Positions 1 through 8,376 of a stretch of 64,000 nt of DNA are shown in pieces (the stretch's first letter is position 1; every line of letters begins with the position of its first letter). The notes beneath the pieces were generated by a model that did not search any database, was not told the origin of the DNA, and saw nothing but the letters and a program-made list of their open reading frames with translations. Origin of the DNA: an uncultured Lachnospiraceae bacterium (lineage in GTDB: Bacteria; Bacillota; Clostridia; Lachnospirales; Lachnospiraceae); assembly GCA_947575805.1 (NCBI GenBank), contig CANPOY010000001.1, positions 1 through 64,000 on the forward strand, given 5' to 3'. The position numbers and the translations under genes were made by a program.

Positions 1-1028
1 GCTGCCAGGGTAGGATTCTCAAACACACCCATAGGGCCGTTCCAAACCACGGTCTTTGCAGACTTCACGGCGTCTGCAAAAAGAGCCTGGGTCTTAGGCC
101 CAATATCCAGACCTTCCATGTCGGCAGGAATCTTATCTGAATCCACATAAGAAACCTCTACAGGCCCGTCAATCGGATCAGGGAAGCCTGCCGCAATGGT
201 GGTATCAATGGGAAGCAGCAGCTTCTTGCCCAGCTTCTGCGCCTTGTCCATCATCTCCTTACAGTAATCGATCTTCTCATCATCCACCAGGGAATTCCCC
301 ACTTCCATGCCCTGTGCCTTTAAGAAGGTGTATGCCATGCCGCCGCCGATAATCAAGGTGTCGCACTTCTCAAGCAGATTGGAGATAACGTTCAGCTTAT
401 CTGCCACCTTCGCGCCGCCTAAGATCGCTACAAAGGGCCGCACGGGATTTTCCACCGCATTGCCCAGGAAATTGATCTCCTTCTGCATCAGGTAGCCTAC
501 CACGTTCTCGCCGCCCTTTGCCGTGATGAACTTCGTCACACCTTCCACGGAAGCATGCGCCCTGTGGGAGGAACCAAATGCGTCACACACATACAGATCC
601 GCAAGGTCAGCCAGCTCTTTGGAGAATTCCTCTCCGTTCTTGGTCTCTTCCTTGCCGCGGAAACGGGTATTCTGCAGCAGAACCACATCTCCCTCCTGCA
701 TTGCTTCTACCGCCTTGGTGGCAGCCTCTCCGGTCACATTGTAGTCAGCTACAAATACAACCTCCTTGCCCAGCTTCTCAGACAGCCGCTTTGCCACGGG
801 AGCCAGAGACTCCTTCTCGTTGGGGCCTTCCTTTACCTTGCCCAGGTGAGAGCAGAGAATCACCTTCCCGCCGTCCTTTATCAGCTTCTGGATGGTAGGC
901 AGCGCCGCCACAATCCGGGTCTCGTCGGTAATCTCCCCGTTCTTTAAGGGCACATTAAAATCGCATCTTACCAGTACGCGCTTGCCCTTTGCATTGATGT
1001 CATCAACTGATTTCTTATTTAATCCCAT
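1..1028 (-). CDS. pgk: Phosphoglycerate kinase, 3' end cut by window edge
   Basis: Phosphoglycerate kinase interconverts 1,3-bisphosphoglycerate plus ADP with 3-phosphoglycerate plus ATP in cytosolic glycolysis. Reading the minus strand from the ATG at 1028 gives [12 protein letters not shown], then the N-terminal substrate loop RCDFNVP, the SHLGK motif and, further on, the GGAKVADK and WNGPMGVFE motifs of the family. The frame stays open to position 1, so roughly the last 50-60 residues lie outside the window. A GGAGG ribosome binding site lies about 8 bases before the start. It follows gap on the same strand, the usual clostridial gap-pgk order, and the two are probably cotranscribed through the structured spacer between them. 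Confidence 0.97.
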   Translation of the reverse strand, partial: MGLNKKSVDDINAKGKRVLVRCDFNVPLKNGEITDETRIVAALPTIQKLIKDGGKVILCSHLGKVKEGPNEKESLAPVAKRLSEKLGKEVVFVADYNVTGEAATKAVEAMQEGDVVLLQNTRFRGKEETKNGEEFSKELADLADLYVCDAFGSSHRAHASVEGVTKFITAKGGENVVGYLMQKEINFLGNAVENPVRPFVAILGGAKVADKLNVISNLLEKCDTLIIGGGMAYTFLKAQGMEVGNSLVDDEKIDYCKEMMDKAQKLGKKLLLPIDTTIAAGFPDPIDGPVEVSYVDSDKIPADMEGLDIGPKTQALFADAVKSAKTVVWNGPMGVFENPTLA

Positions 1029-1065
1029 TTTTCGAACCTCCAATTTCTATTATTAAGCTTTTCAT

Positions 1066-1084
1066 GATTCCGCTCCGCGGAATC
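1066..1084. repeat. 19-bp palindromic repeat, copy 1
   Basis: The arms GATTCCGC and GCGGAATC are perfectly complementary around a 3-base loop. The same arms, with the same preceding CAT, occur again at 63836-63854, so this looks like a small dispersed palindrome. It lies in the spacer between gap and pgk, about 40 bases before the pgk start. Confidence 0.6.
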
Positions 1085-1112
1085 TCAAATCCGTGCGGAA
1101 AATGCCCGTACA

Positions 1113-1130
1113 AAGCGAACAAGTTCGCTT
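1113..1130. other. Short perfect inverted repeat in gap-pgk spacer
   Basis: AAGCGAAC and GTTCGCTT are perfect complements separated by AA, so in RNA this folds as a 7-bp stem with a 4-base loop. No T-run follows on either strand, which argues against a terminator. Function unknown. Confidence 0.45.
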
Positions 1131-1142
1131 GGCATCCTCTGT

Positions 1143-1206
1143 TGTGAGACTTAGAGTTTCTCTGCGGAACAGCCTTTGCCGTGAGCAATCGGAAACTCTT
1201 CTCACA
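1143..1206 (-). other. Long imperfect stem-loop between gap and pgk
   Basis: TGTGAGA (1143-1149) plus AGAGTTTC (1153-1160) pair with GAAACTCT (1192-1199) plus TCTCACA (1200-1206). This makes a 15-bp stem with a 3-base bulge closing a loop of about 31 bases. It would lie in the gap-pgk transcript, just after the hairpin at 1214-1237. It could be a processing or stabilising structure that separates gap and pgk expression. That role is inference; only the pairing is seen. Confidence 0.45.
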
Positions 1207-1213
1207 CTAAACA

Positions 1214-1237
1214 GGGTCCGGTCCAACGACCGGACCC
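1214..1237 (-). terminator. Hairpin after gap, possible weak terminator
   Basis: A perfect 10-bp stem (GGGTCCGGTC with GACCGGACCC) and a 4-base loop lie 25 bases after the gap stop codon on the minus strand. The bases that follow are TGTTTAGTGT rather than a clean T-run, so termination is probably partial and pgk may still be read from the gap promoter. Confidence 0.55.
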
Positions 1238-1261
1238 CAAAGGTCTAGCACTTCTTTATTC

Positions 1262-2275
1262 TTAGCCAAGCTCACTGAAATACTTGATAGTGCGAACCAT
1301 CTGAGAAGTGTAGCTGTTCTCGTTGTCATACCAGGAAACAACCTGTACCTGAGTATTGCCGTCCTCCATGGGAGCTACCATGGTCTGGGTTGCATCAAAC
1401 AGGGAACCATAGGTCATGCCGATTACGTCAGAGGATACGATCTCGTCTGTATTGTATCCGTAAGACTCGGTCTGAGCAGCCTTCATTGCGTCGTTGATCT
1501 GCTCCTTGGTAACCTTGCCCTTAACAACTGCTACCAGAATGGTGGTAGAACCGGTAGGGGTAGGAACACGCTGAGCGGAACCGATCAGCTTGCCGTTCAG
1601 TTCCGGAATAACCAGGCCGATAGCCTTAGCTGCACCGGTGGAATTAGGCACGATGTTCTGCGCGCCTGCACGGCTTCTTCTCTTGTCACCCTTCCTCTGA
1701 GGTCCGTCAAGAATCATCTGGTCACCGGTATAAGCGTGAACCGTGGTCATAATGCCGGACTGGATGGGAGCCAGATCATTCAGGGCCTTTGCCATGGGAG
1801 CCAGGCAGTTGGTGGTGCAGGAAGCTGCGGAAATAACGGTATCCTCAGGCTTTAAGGTCTCATGGTTTACATTGTATACGATGGTAGGAAGATCGTTTCC
1901 TGCAGGAGCAGAGATAACAACCTTGCGGGCGCCGGCATTGATATGAGCCATGGACTTCTCCTTGGAGGTATAGAAGCCGGTACACTCCAGAACCACGTCT
2001 ACCTTCAGCTCACCCCAGGGAAGCTTGGAAGCATCTGCTTCCTTGTAAATCGTGATCTTCTTGCCGTTTACGGTGATGGAATCCTCGCCAGCCTCAACCT
2101 TGTCGGCATACTTGTATCTCCCCTGAGCGGTATCATACTTCAGCAAATGTGCCAGCATCTCAGGGCTTGTCAGATCGTTGATAGCCACTACCTCGTAACC
2201 TTCTGCATCAAACATCTGTCTGAATGCCAGACGGCCGATACGGCCAAAACCATTGATTGCTACTCTTACTGCCAT
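1262..2275 (-). CDS. gap: Glyceraldehyde-3-phosphate dehydrogenase, type I
   Basis: This is the glycolytic enzyme oxidising glyceraldehyde-3-phosphate to 1,3-bisphosphoglycerate with NAD+. At 337 residues it has full family length. The Rossmann motif NGFGRIGR is at residues 8-15, and aspartate 34 in the INDL segment favours NAD. The catalytic cysteine is residue 153 within SAASCTTNC. The downstream substrate-binding segment (HAYTGDQ) and the conserved C-terminal WYDNE are present. A strong AGGAGG lies before the ATG. It has its own upstream region with a TATAAT at 2339-2344 and precedes pgk. Confidence 0.98.
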   Translation of the reverse strand: MAVRVAINGFGRIGRLAFRQMFDAEGYEVVAINDLTSPEMLAHLLKYDTAQGRYKYADKVEAGEDSITVNGKKITIYKEADASKLPWGELKVDVVLECTGFYTSKEKSMAHINAGARKVVISAPAGNDLPTIVYNVNHETLKPEDTVISAASCTTNCLAPMAKALNDLAPIQSGIMTTVHAYTGDQMILDGPQRKGDKRRSRAGAQNIVPNSTGAAKAIGLVIPELNGKLIGSAQRVPTPTGSTTILVAVVKGKVTKEQINDAMKAAQTESYGYNTDEIVSSDVIGMTYGSLFDATQTMVAPMEDGNTQVQVVSWYDNENSYTSQMVRTIKYFSELG

Positions 2276-2389
2276 TTTAGTTTCCTCCTAAAATTTTAAT
2301 AATGAAATTTAGATAATAGAAAATGCGGAGCAGTCTCTATTATATATTCTTTTGCCAACCTGTCCCATCTTTGGAGAGAATCACCAGAT

Positions 2390-2405
2390 TGACAAAATTT
2401 TGTCA
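2390..2405. promoter_or_regulatory. 16-bp perfect palindrome, candidate operator
   Basis: The sequence TGACAAAATTTTGTCA is a perfect palindrome 46 bases upstream of the gap -10 element. It is shaped like a dimeric repressor or activator site. It does not match the CggR tandem site (GGGAC...TGTC) or a Rex site that I know, so the regulator is unknown. It also overlaps a TTGACA that could serve as a plus-strand -35. Confidence 0.45.
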
Positions 2406-2485
2406 GCAAGAATATTTTACCTAATTTCATCTGATAATTCAAGATGTAAATGAAAAATAATTGCATTTGGCCGCAAAAATTACAC

Positions 2486-2514
2486 TTTACTAAGATACTT
2501 ATTCTTGGTAAAAT
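2486..2514 (+). promoter_or_regulatory. Probable sigma-A promoter of the PHP gene
   Basis: TTTACT (2486-2491) and TAAAAT (2509-2514) are separated by 17 bases and lie about 70 bases before the ATG at 2583. The -10 element lies in the loop of the inverted repeat at 2496-2532. Confidence 0.5.
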
Positions 2515-2532
2515 AATTCAGTAGAATAAGTA
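2496..2532. promoter_or_regulatory. 10-bp inverted repeat bracketing the -10 element
   Basis: TACTTATTCT (2496-2505) and AGAATAAGTA (2523-2532) are exact reverse complements around a 17-base centre containing the -10 TAAAAT. The placement suggests an operator where a bound protein would block polymerase. A hairpin in the very early leader is an alternative. Confidence 0.4.
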
Positions 2533-2582
2533 AGTCCACATTTCATTTTACTGATGATCGCCAACAACAAAGGAGGTTTATC

Positions 2583-3401
2583 ATGCCTGTTACAGCCGAC
2601 TGCCATCTGCACTCTTCTTTTTCCGGGGATTCGGATACTCCCATGGAAGAAATGATATTGTCCGGAATTTCCCGGGGGTTGAAGACCATGTGCTTTACCG
2701 AACACCACGATATAGATTTTCCCGATTCCCCGGAGGAATCCGGCAGTATTTTTCTGCTGAACACAGATTCTTATCTCTATGATCTGGCGCGCCTGAAGGA
2801 AAAGTACCAGAACCAGATCCGTCTGCTCTTCGGAGTCGAATTGGGCCTGCAGTCTGAAATACTGCGCAAAACTGCAGTATATGCCAAATCATATGAATTC
2901 GACTTTATCATTGGCTCCTCCCATATCTGCCATGGAAAAGATCCTTATTATCCTGCCTTTTATGAGGGCCGGAGCGAGGAAGAAGCGTATCGCGAGTACT
3001 TTACCTCTATCCTGGAAAACGTTAAGAAATTCTCTAATTTTGATGTGTACGGCCATCTGGATTACGTGGTGCGCTATGGCCCAGACGGAGATCGGAATTA
3101 CAGCTATGAGAAATATCGGGATATTTTTGATGAAATTCTCGATACACTGCTGGAAAACGGTAAGGGAATCGAGCTTAACACCGGAGGCATAGAAAACGGA
3201 ATGAAAGAATTTCATCCCTGCACGGATATTTTAAAACGTTACCGGCAGCTTGGGGGAGAGATCATCACCATTGGCAGCGATTCCCATGACACATCCCATA
3301 TCGCCGAACACTTCCCCCGCGCCGCCGAGGTTCTGGAGTCCTGCGGCTTCCGGTACTATGCCGTATTCCAGCACCGGACGCCGGAATTCATCCGCCTCTG
3401 A
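2583..3401 (+). CDS. hisK: PHP-domain phosphatase, HisJ/HisK histidinol-phosphatase family
   Basis: The protein has 272 residues, the usual size for PHP-type histidinol-phosphate phosphatases, which remove phosphate from L-histidinol phosphate in histidine synthesis using a metal cluster. Visible metal-binding motifs are D6-x-H8-x-H10 (DCHLH), EHHD near residue 40, a GVE motif, GSSH in the middle, GHLDYV, and the C-terminal GSDSHD. A strong AAAGGAGG ribosome binding site lies 8 bases before the ATG. No other histidine gene lies nearby, so the exact substrate is inferred from family only; some relatives act on other phosphate esters. It is one of only two plus-strand genes here and has its own promoter. 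Confidence 0.85.
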   Translation: MPVTADCHLHSSFSGDSDTPMEEMILSGISRGLKTMCFTEHHDIDFPDSPEESGSIFLLNTDSYLYDLARLKEKYQNQIRLLFGVELGLQSEILRKTAVYAKSYEFDFIIGSSHICHGKDPYYPAFYEGRSEEEAYREYFTSILENVKKFSNFDVYGHLDYVVRYGPDGDRNYSYEKYRDIFDEILDTLLENGKGIELNTGGIENGMKEFHPCTDILKRYRQLGGEIITIGSDSHDTSHIAEHFPRAAEVLESCGFRYYAVFQHRTPEFIRL

Positions 3402-3470
3402 AACGAATCGGCCGGAACCTGAAAATTTTTGCAAAACGGGCCGGGCCGGCAGCAAACAAGCCCCCGGGAA

Positions 3471-3489
3471 GAATCGCTGCAAGCGATTC
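3471..3489. other. Hairpin after the PHP gene
   Basis: GAATCGCT and AGCGATTC form an 8-bp stem around a 3-base loop. It is followed by TGAAATG, not a T-run, so it is not a typical terminator. It abuts the larger structure at 3491-3568. Confidence 0.4.
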
Positions 3490-3490
3490 T

Positions 3491-3568
3491 GAAATGTAAA
3501 GAAGCCCTGCACCGCAGGGCGTGAAATCACTTGGCAGGGAACGCGCTTAGTGATTTCCTTTACATTTC
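3491..3568. other. Three-way-junction inverted-repeat structure
   Basis: An 11-bp closing stem (GAAATGTAAAG, 3491-3501, with CTTTACATTTC, 3558-3568) encloses two perfect hairpins. One is GCCCTGC/GCAGGGC (3504-3520). The other is GAAATCACT/AGTGATTTC (3523-3531 and 3549-3557), extended by GGC/GCT-type pairs. All three helices are perfect. The right arm includes the stop codon of the minus-strand gene ending at 3560, so the element lies between two convergent genes. There is no T-run. It may be a protective 3' end, an RNA element or a small palindromic mobile remnant. Pairing is seen; function is unknown. Confidence 0.6.
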
Positions 3569-4090
3569 GCATAGCACCACCACCCGCTTAGGCGTGGTCT
3601 GGGCAGGAATGCTGCGGGTGGAGTTTTCATAGACCACCACCAGATTATGACCCGCAGGGTTTCCCTGAAAGTATTGATTATTGGTAGTACGCACCTCTAC
3701 GGAGCCGTCCATATTCAACTGCAGCGTCTGATCTTCGTTCACCATGGAAGTGTTGTAATAACCCACATTCACCATTCGCTCCATCTTCTCTCTGGCCACC
3801 ACCACCGCGTTGTACTGGGGCGGATAGATCAGAAGCATGGGCGCATCCATCGAATACCAGAAAGTGCACGTCATTCCCACGGAAAGTGTCTCAAAATCCA
3901 CTACATAAGTATGAGGTGACATGATAAAATTCACCGTATTGCCGTTCGTATCCTCCATGGTAACAAAGATCACACAACCCTCAGCCCTGCGGTTTCCCAT
4001 CGTGGCAGGCATCATGTCTACGATCATCCCCGTCACGGAGCCAAAGCGGTTCCTTCTGGCAGGCATTCTTCCTCCGAAATTAATGTCCAT
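3560..4090 (-). CDS. Conserved protein of unknown function (clostridial, YPPQY motif)
   Basis: A 176-residue protein without signal peptide or membrane helix. It looks all-beta and OB-fold-like: an N-terminal segment GSVTGMIVDMMP, a middle strand-rich part, and the segment DAPMLLIYPPQYNAVVV around residues 87-103. I recall that segment from small orphan proteins of Lachnospiraceae that have no assigned role. A C-terminal part (residues 115-176) with strands VVVYENSTRSIP and KRVVVLCEM follows. It is downstream of mnmA with a 59-base gap and probably shares its transcript. Its stop codon lies within the three-way-junction structure. I do not assign a function. Confidence 0.7.
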   Translation of the reverse strand: MDINFGGRMPARRNRFGSVTGMIVDMMPATMGNRRAEGCVIFVTMEDTNGNTVNFIMSPHTYVVDFETLSVGMTCTFWYSMDAPMLLIYPPQYNAVVVAREKMERMVNVGYYNTSMVNEDQTLQLNMDGSVEVRTTNNQYFQGNPAGHNLVVVYENSTRSIPAQTTPKRVVVLCEM

Positions 4091-4149
4091 ATCCTATCTC
4101 CTAACTTTCTGCGTCCCGTCTGTTCCAATATATATTATGCCCTGCTGCC

Positions 4150-5241
4150 TTAAACTGTGCCGCCGCTCACTATAGTACCGCCGCCCAGCACATATTCCCC
4201 GTCGTAAAAGACTGCTGCCTGCCCCGGTGTCACCGCCCGGACTTTCCTTTCAAAAGTGCATTTTATCCTGCCCCCCTCTGCCTTTTCGATCCGGCAAAAC
4301 TCGCCGCCATGGTTATAACGGATCTTTGTCTTCACCCGGACCGGTTCGGAAATATCCTCTACAGACATCAGATTTACGTGATCACACAACGCTTCCGTCA
4401 CAAAAAGCTCTTCATTTGTCCCTACCACCACCTCGTCTGTCTCAGGGCGAAGTCCGGTGACAAAAACTCTCTCTCCCATGGGAAGCCCCAAACCCCTGCG
4501 CTGTCCCAAAGTATAATGGGTAATTCCCTTGTGCCGCCCCAGGATTCTGCCGTCTCCGCTGACAAAATTCCCCGGCCCCGGTACCCGTCCTGCCGCTTCC
4601 CTGTCGATAAAGCCGGCATAGTCCCCGTCCGGCACAAAGCAGATCTCCTGACTGTCCGGTTTATGCGCCACCGGAAGTCCGATGCGGTCTGCCAGCTTCC
4701 TGACCTGCTCCTTGGTGTACTCCCCCACCGGCATTAGCGTGTGAGCCAGCTGTTCCTGTGTCAGCTTATAGAGGGCATAGGTCTGATCCTTCTGTGTCGT
4801 TGCCGCCTGGCGCAGGGCCAGACGACCTCCGGGAAGCTTTTCTATTCTGGCATAATGTCCTGTGGCAATATAATCCGCACCTATCCCCAGACTGCGGTTC
4901 AGCAGCGCTTCCCACTTAACATAGCGGTTACAGGCTATACAGGGATTCGGCGTGCGGCCGGCCAGATATTCTTCCACAAAATAGTCCGTCACATGCTGCT
5001 TAAATTCCTGCTTGAAATTCATGACATAATGGGGAATTCCCAGCATCTCCGCCACTCGCCTGGCATCCTCCACTGCCGATATCCCGCAGCAGCCTCCGCT
5101 TTCCTCCTTAAGCCGCTCCGTCTCGTCCTGCCAGATCTGCATGGTGATTCCCACCACATCATAACCTTTTTCCTGCAAAAGGTATGCCGCCACGGAGGAA
5201 TCCACTCCCCCGGACATACCCACGACCACCTTTTCCTTCAT
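4150..5241 (-). CDS. mnmA: tRNA-uridine 2-sulfurtransferase MnmA
   Basis: MnmA puts sulfur on U34 of tRNA-Lys, -Glu and -Gln using ATP and a persulfide donor. The PP-loop SGGVDSS is at residues 10-16. The nucleophilic cysteine is residue 101 in NPCIACN, and the second catalytic cysteine is residue 201 in SQEICFV. The insert GHYARI and the C-terminal beta-barrel region ([12 protein letters not shown] onwards) are typical, and 363 residues is normal length. It lies 127 bases after bceB on the same strand. A GC-rich hairpin at about 5276-5296 (CTGCCC/GGGCAG) lacks a T-run, so a separate promoter is not certain. Confidence 0.97.
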   Translation of the reverse strand: MKEKVVVGMSGGVDSSVAAYLLQEKGYDVVGITMQIWQDETERLKEESGGCCGISAVEDARRVAEMLGIPHYVMNFKQEFKQHVTDYFVEEYLAGRTPNPCIACNRYVKWEALLNRSLGIGADYIATGHYARIEKLPGGRLALRQAATTQKDQTYALYKLTQEQLAHTLMPVGEYTKEQVRKLADRIGLPVAHKPDSQEICFVPDGDYAGFIDREAAGRVPGPGNFVSGDGRILGRHKGITHYTLGQRRGLGLPMGERVFVTGLRPETDEVVVGTNEELFVTEALCDHVNLMSVEDISEPVRVKTKIRYNHGGEFCRIEKAEGGRIKCTFERKVRAVTPGQAAVFYDGEYVLGGGTIVSGGTV

Positions 5242-5368
5242 GTTTCCCTCGCTCTGCCAAAGAGAACCGGCACCTTACCTGCCCCATCAGGGCAGTTTTC
5301 CCCTGTGACTCTAAAGACACTATAAGCTATTTTCCTTCAAAACACAACGGTTAATGCCTACATTTATG

Positions 5369-7354
5369 CTAATTCATGTGTCGTACAATCTTATAGTACG
5401 TCGTTGAGGTTCTTTTATAACAGTAAGCATATACGGCAGCAAACACCATGCACACTGCCGCGGTACAGATCACCAGCAGCTTTACCTCGTAATTGTGAAG
5501 TGCCGCCATCAGCATCACCACCATATTCATGCCAATAACCGTATGAAGTATCGCACCTGCCAAAGGTAATGCAAATACCAAACGGATCTGTTTCCGAATC
5601 GTTCCACGAATCTCTTCATCGCTCATCCCCACCTTCTGCATGATTTCAAAATTATTCTGATCCTCAAATCCTTCCGTAATCTGCTTATAATACATGATAA
5701 TCAGCAGACAGATCAGGAAAATGCTGCCGAAGAAAATACCGATAAACATCAGCCCGCCATACATACTCTCCACCTCGGCAACATCCTGCCGATAATCGCC
5801 GTATGTTACATATCCGGCAGTATCGGCCAGGGCCTCGGCCACTCCGTCCCGGAAGGCGTCGATCGCCCCATCCTCCCCTTTGGGATTACAGGCCATCCGA
5901 AATACCTTCTGTTCCTCGCCCAGCCCCAGCCCGGCGGCCGCCCGGATACGCTCCTCGGAAGTGGCAAACACAATCACAAAATCCCGTTGTACCGCCTCGT
6001 TCTCAATCTTTTTCCCAAAGGAACATTCCGCCAGCTCTTCCTTGATCCGCCACTGGCTTCCGCCCAACAGCAAGGTATCATACCCAAAGTCTGCACCCCT
6101 GGAAAAGATCAGCGCCTCTCCGGCTTCCAGGTTTACCTGGCCGTGTTCCATGGAGTCAAATTCCTCCGCTGTCATCAGCAGGACATTACTGGAGTTAAAA
6201 ATATTGTCGTCCGCCTCCCGTGTCCGTAACCGATTCCCTTCTATATAGACTTCGTTATGCGGTATACCTTTCCATCCCAGGTAATCTGCCAGCTCCACCC
6301 CGGTATCTGACGCCGCCTTTTCCATCACGGCCTTCAGCAACTCCTCGTCCTGCTCCCCACTGAAATATAGCTCAAAGGTCCTCGGATAGGAATAAGCGAT
6401 AATGGAATCCATACTCAGTCCGAGACTGACGGTACAGATAACCGTAATGAGGAACATTGTGGCAAAAATACAGATATTGGAAAGCCCCGCGGCATTTTTC
6501 TTCATGCGATACAGCATACCAGACACCGTGATAAAATTTTCCGGCCGGTAATAATATTTCTTTCTTTTTTTCATATGTTTGAGCAGCGCTATACTCCCTG
6601 ACGTAAACAGGAAATATGTTCCCATAATTACCAGCAGGACCGCCAGAAAGAAATCAGCAAAAAGCATACTGTTAATCTCCGCCCTGACAGCAAGATAATA
6701 CCCTGTCCCCAAGGCCAGTATCCCCATGGTGCTCCATATTGTAAGTCCGACACTTTTCGGCTCTTTCTCTCCCTTTCTGGAGCCGGCCATCAGCTCTACA
6801 GGTCTCGCCTTCCCCACCTGTACCAGATTTACAAAAAGATTCAGGACAGACACCAGGGCATAGAATACCAGCGTGTCCAGAATCGCCCTGGGGCTTATGG
6901 CAAAGACCGCATCGACCGGCAGCTTGGCCAGATTCAGAAGCATTAGGAAAAGCAGCCTGGAAAACAGAAGCCCCAACGGAATCGCTGCAGCCATGACGAG
7001 GATATACGCCACCAGACTCTCCCAGAACATCATAACGCCAATATGCTTCTTCTCCATCCCCAGGATGCTGTACAGGCCCAGCTCCTTCTTCCTCCGCTTA
7101 ATCAGAAAGCTGTTGGTATAATACAAAAACGGAACCATGATAATACTGAGCAGGCCAAAGCCTATTTCCACAAATACTATCGCATAACTTGCACGGGGCA
7201 GCTTTTCCATCAGATCATTGTTTACGATCAGGTCAAAAACAAAATATGTGAACATGGTGAAAATGCTGACACCGATATAGGGGAAATACGTAGAACCGTT
7301 CTTCCGAATATTGGCCGCCGCCATCCGGGGCAGCAGTAACTTGCTTTTATTCAT
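5369..7354 (-). CDS. bceB: FtsX-type ABC permease, BceB family
   Basis: A membrane protein of 661 residues with the BceB layout. One N-terminal helix (about 20-42) is followed by helix pairs to about residue 310, then a large extracellular domain (about 330-520), then three C-terminal helices (about 525-655). BceB-type permeases pull lipid-II-cycle antibiotics such as bacitracin or lantibiotics off their target and signal to a histidine kinase. It overlaps the 3' end of its ATPase gene by 8 bases, so translation is coupled. No BceRS two-component pair is adjacent, so sensing partners, if any, are elsewhere. Which peptide it acts on cannot be told. Confidence 0.85.
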   Translation of the reverse strand: MNKSKLLLPRMAAANIRKNGSTYFPYIGVSIFTMFTYFVFDLIVNNDLMEKLPRASYAIVFVEIGFGLLSIIMVPFLYYTNSFLIKRRKKELGLYSILGMEKKHIGVMMFWESLVAYILVMAAAIPLGLLFSRLLFLMLLNLAKLPVDAVFAISPRAILDTLVFYALVSVLNLFVNLVQVGKARPVELMAGSRKGEKEPKSVGLTIWSTMGILALGTGYYLAVRAEINSMLFADFFLAVLLVIMGTYFLFTSGSIALLKHMKKRKKYYYRPENFITVSGMLYRMKKNAAGLSNICIFATMFLITVICTVSLGLSMDSIIAYSYPRTFELYFSGEQDEELLKAVMEKAASDTGVELADYLGWKGIPHNEVYIEGNRLRTREADDNIFNSSNVLLMTAEEFDSMEHGQVNLEAGEALIFSRGADFGYDTLLLGGSQWRIKEELAECSFGKKIENEAVQRDFVIVFATSEERIRAAAGLGLGEEQKVFRMACNPKGEDGAIDAFRDGVAEALADTAGYVTYGDYRQDVAEVESMYGGLMFIGIFFGSIFLICLLIIMYYKQITEGFEDQNNFEIMQKVGMSDEEIRGTIRKQIRLVFALPLAGAILHTVIGMNMVVMLMAALHNYEVKLLVICTAAVCMVFAAVYAYCYKRTSTTYYKIVRHMN

Positions 7355-8192
7355 GCCCCACTGCCCCCTCCCCTGCAGATAATATCTTTTCCCTGTCTGA
7401 TAACGCTTCCCTCGTATGGTTAAAGTACCTGCCCTCCGAGTGCTCAGTCTGCAAAATGGTCAGGGTATCCGAGATCTTCCGATACATCTCCTCGTCACTC
7501 ATCTCTCCCCTGTAAATCTGATTAAAGACGCAGCCATCCTTGATAAACATAACCCGCCCTGCTCTGCTGGCCGCCTGGGTACTGTGGGTCACCATCAGGA
7601 TAGTCTGACCGCCATCATTCACATCAGCGAAAATACGCAGCAGCCTGTCGGAAGCCTTGGAGTCCAACGCACCCGTGGGCTCATCCGCCAGCAGGATCTG
7701 AGGATTGGTAATCAGCGCCCTGGCCACTGCCGTGCGCTGCCGCTGTCCCCCGGAAACCTCATAGGGGAACTTTTCCAAAATGTCCCTGATCCCCAGCTTA
7801 TCTGCCAGGGGCTCCAGCCTCTCCTCCATCTCCGCCGCCTTTCTGCCCGCCAGTACCAGGGGCAGATAGATATTGTCCTTCAGGGACAGAGAATCCAACA
7901 GATTAAAGTCCTGAAACACAAACCCCAGATTGTCCCTGCGGAATGCACAAAGCTCCTTTTGCTTAATATCCGCCATGTTCTTCCCCGCCAGAATCACCTG
8001 CCCGCCGGTAGGCTTATCCAGAGACGCCATAATGTTTAAAAGAGTCGTCTTGCCCGAACCCGATTCTCCCATAATCGCCACATACTCACCCTGCTCTACC
8101 GTGAAATTCACATCCTCCAGAGCCTGGACCTTATTTCCGCCCAGCCGCGTTATATATACCTTCTTCAAATTCTTTACTTCCAAAAGTGACAT
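7347..8192 (-). CDS. bceA: ABC transporter ATPase, BceA family
   Basis: The ATPase partner of the downstream permease. Walker A (GESGSGKTT) is at residues 42-50, the Q-loop FQDFNLLD near 94, the signature VSGGQ at 146-150, Walker B ILLADEP at 167-173, and the H-loop VTHS near residue 200. The core matches the MacB/LolD/BceA group. At 281 residues it is some 30 longer than usual, with a C-terminal tail (about 250-281) carrying HSEGRYFNHTREALS, which I do not recognise. The start has a GGAGG ribosome binding site. Direct and inverted repeats in the 5' region (8301-8337) suggest control by a response regulator. Confidence 0.9.
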   Translation of the reverse strand: MSLLEVKNLKKVYITRLGGNKVQALEDVNFTVEQGEYVAIMGESGSGKTTLLNIMASLDKPTGGQVILAGKNMADIKQKELCAFRRDNLGFVFQDFNLLDSLSLKDNIYLPLVLAGRKAAEMEERLEPLADKLGIRDILEKFPYEVSGGQRQRTAVARALITNPQILLADEPTGALDSKASDRLLRIFADVNDGGQTILMVTHSTQAASRAGRVMFIKDGCVFNQIYRGEMSDEEMYRKISDTLTILQTEHSEGRYFNHTREALSDREKILSAGEGAVGHE

Positions 8193-8300
8193 AATTCCTC
8201 CGTTCCACTCACGGCGCTGCGCATTTTCTCCGCCGGTGTATCATTGTATCGCGTGCACAATACTATCATACGCGCAGGAAAACTGTGCTGCAATAGAATT

Positions 8301-8337
8301 ACCTTACATTTCTTCTCTTAACCTTACATTTTTGTAA
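8301..8337 (-). promoter_or_regulatory. Candidate response-regulator box upstream of bceAB
   Basis: ACCTTACATTT occurs twice exactly 20 bp apart (8301 and 8321), about two helical turns. The distal copy is part of a perfect inverted repeat TTACA-TTTT-TGTAA (8324-8337). It lies 110-145 bases before bceA, where BceR/OmpR-type regulators bind. A TATGAT near 8263-8268 (minus strand) may be part of the promoter. Confidence 0.5.
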
Positions 8338-8376
8338 TCTTTTGCCGCATACTGTGCCTGATAAAACAATTTCAAA

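Larger units (their letters stand above)
2276..2582. promoter_or_regulatory. Divergent intergenic region between gap and the PHP gene
   Basis: This AT-rich 307-bp stretch holds no gene. For gap (minus strand) a TATAAT lies at 2339-2344, but no good -35 is found 17 bases before it, so activation or an atypical promoter is possible. A 16-bp palindrome (2390-2405) lies upstream of it. For the plus-strand gene a promoter lies at 2486-2514 within an inverted repeat at 2496-2532. A second plus-strand possibility is TTGACA at 2389-2394, 18 bases before TATTTT. Confidence 0.6.
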
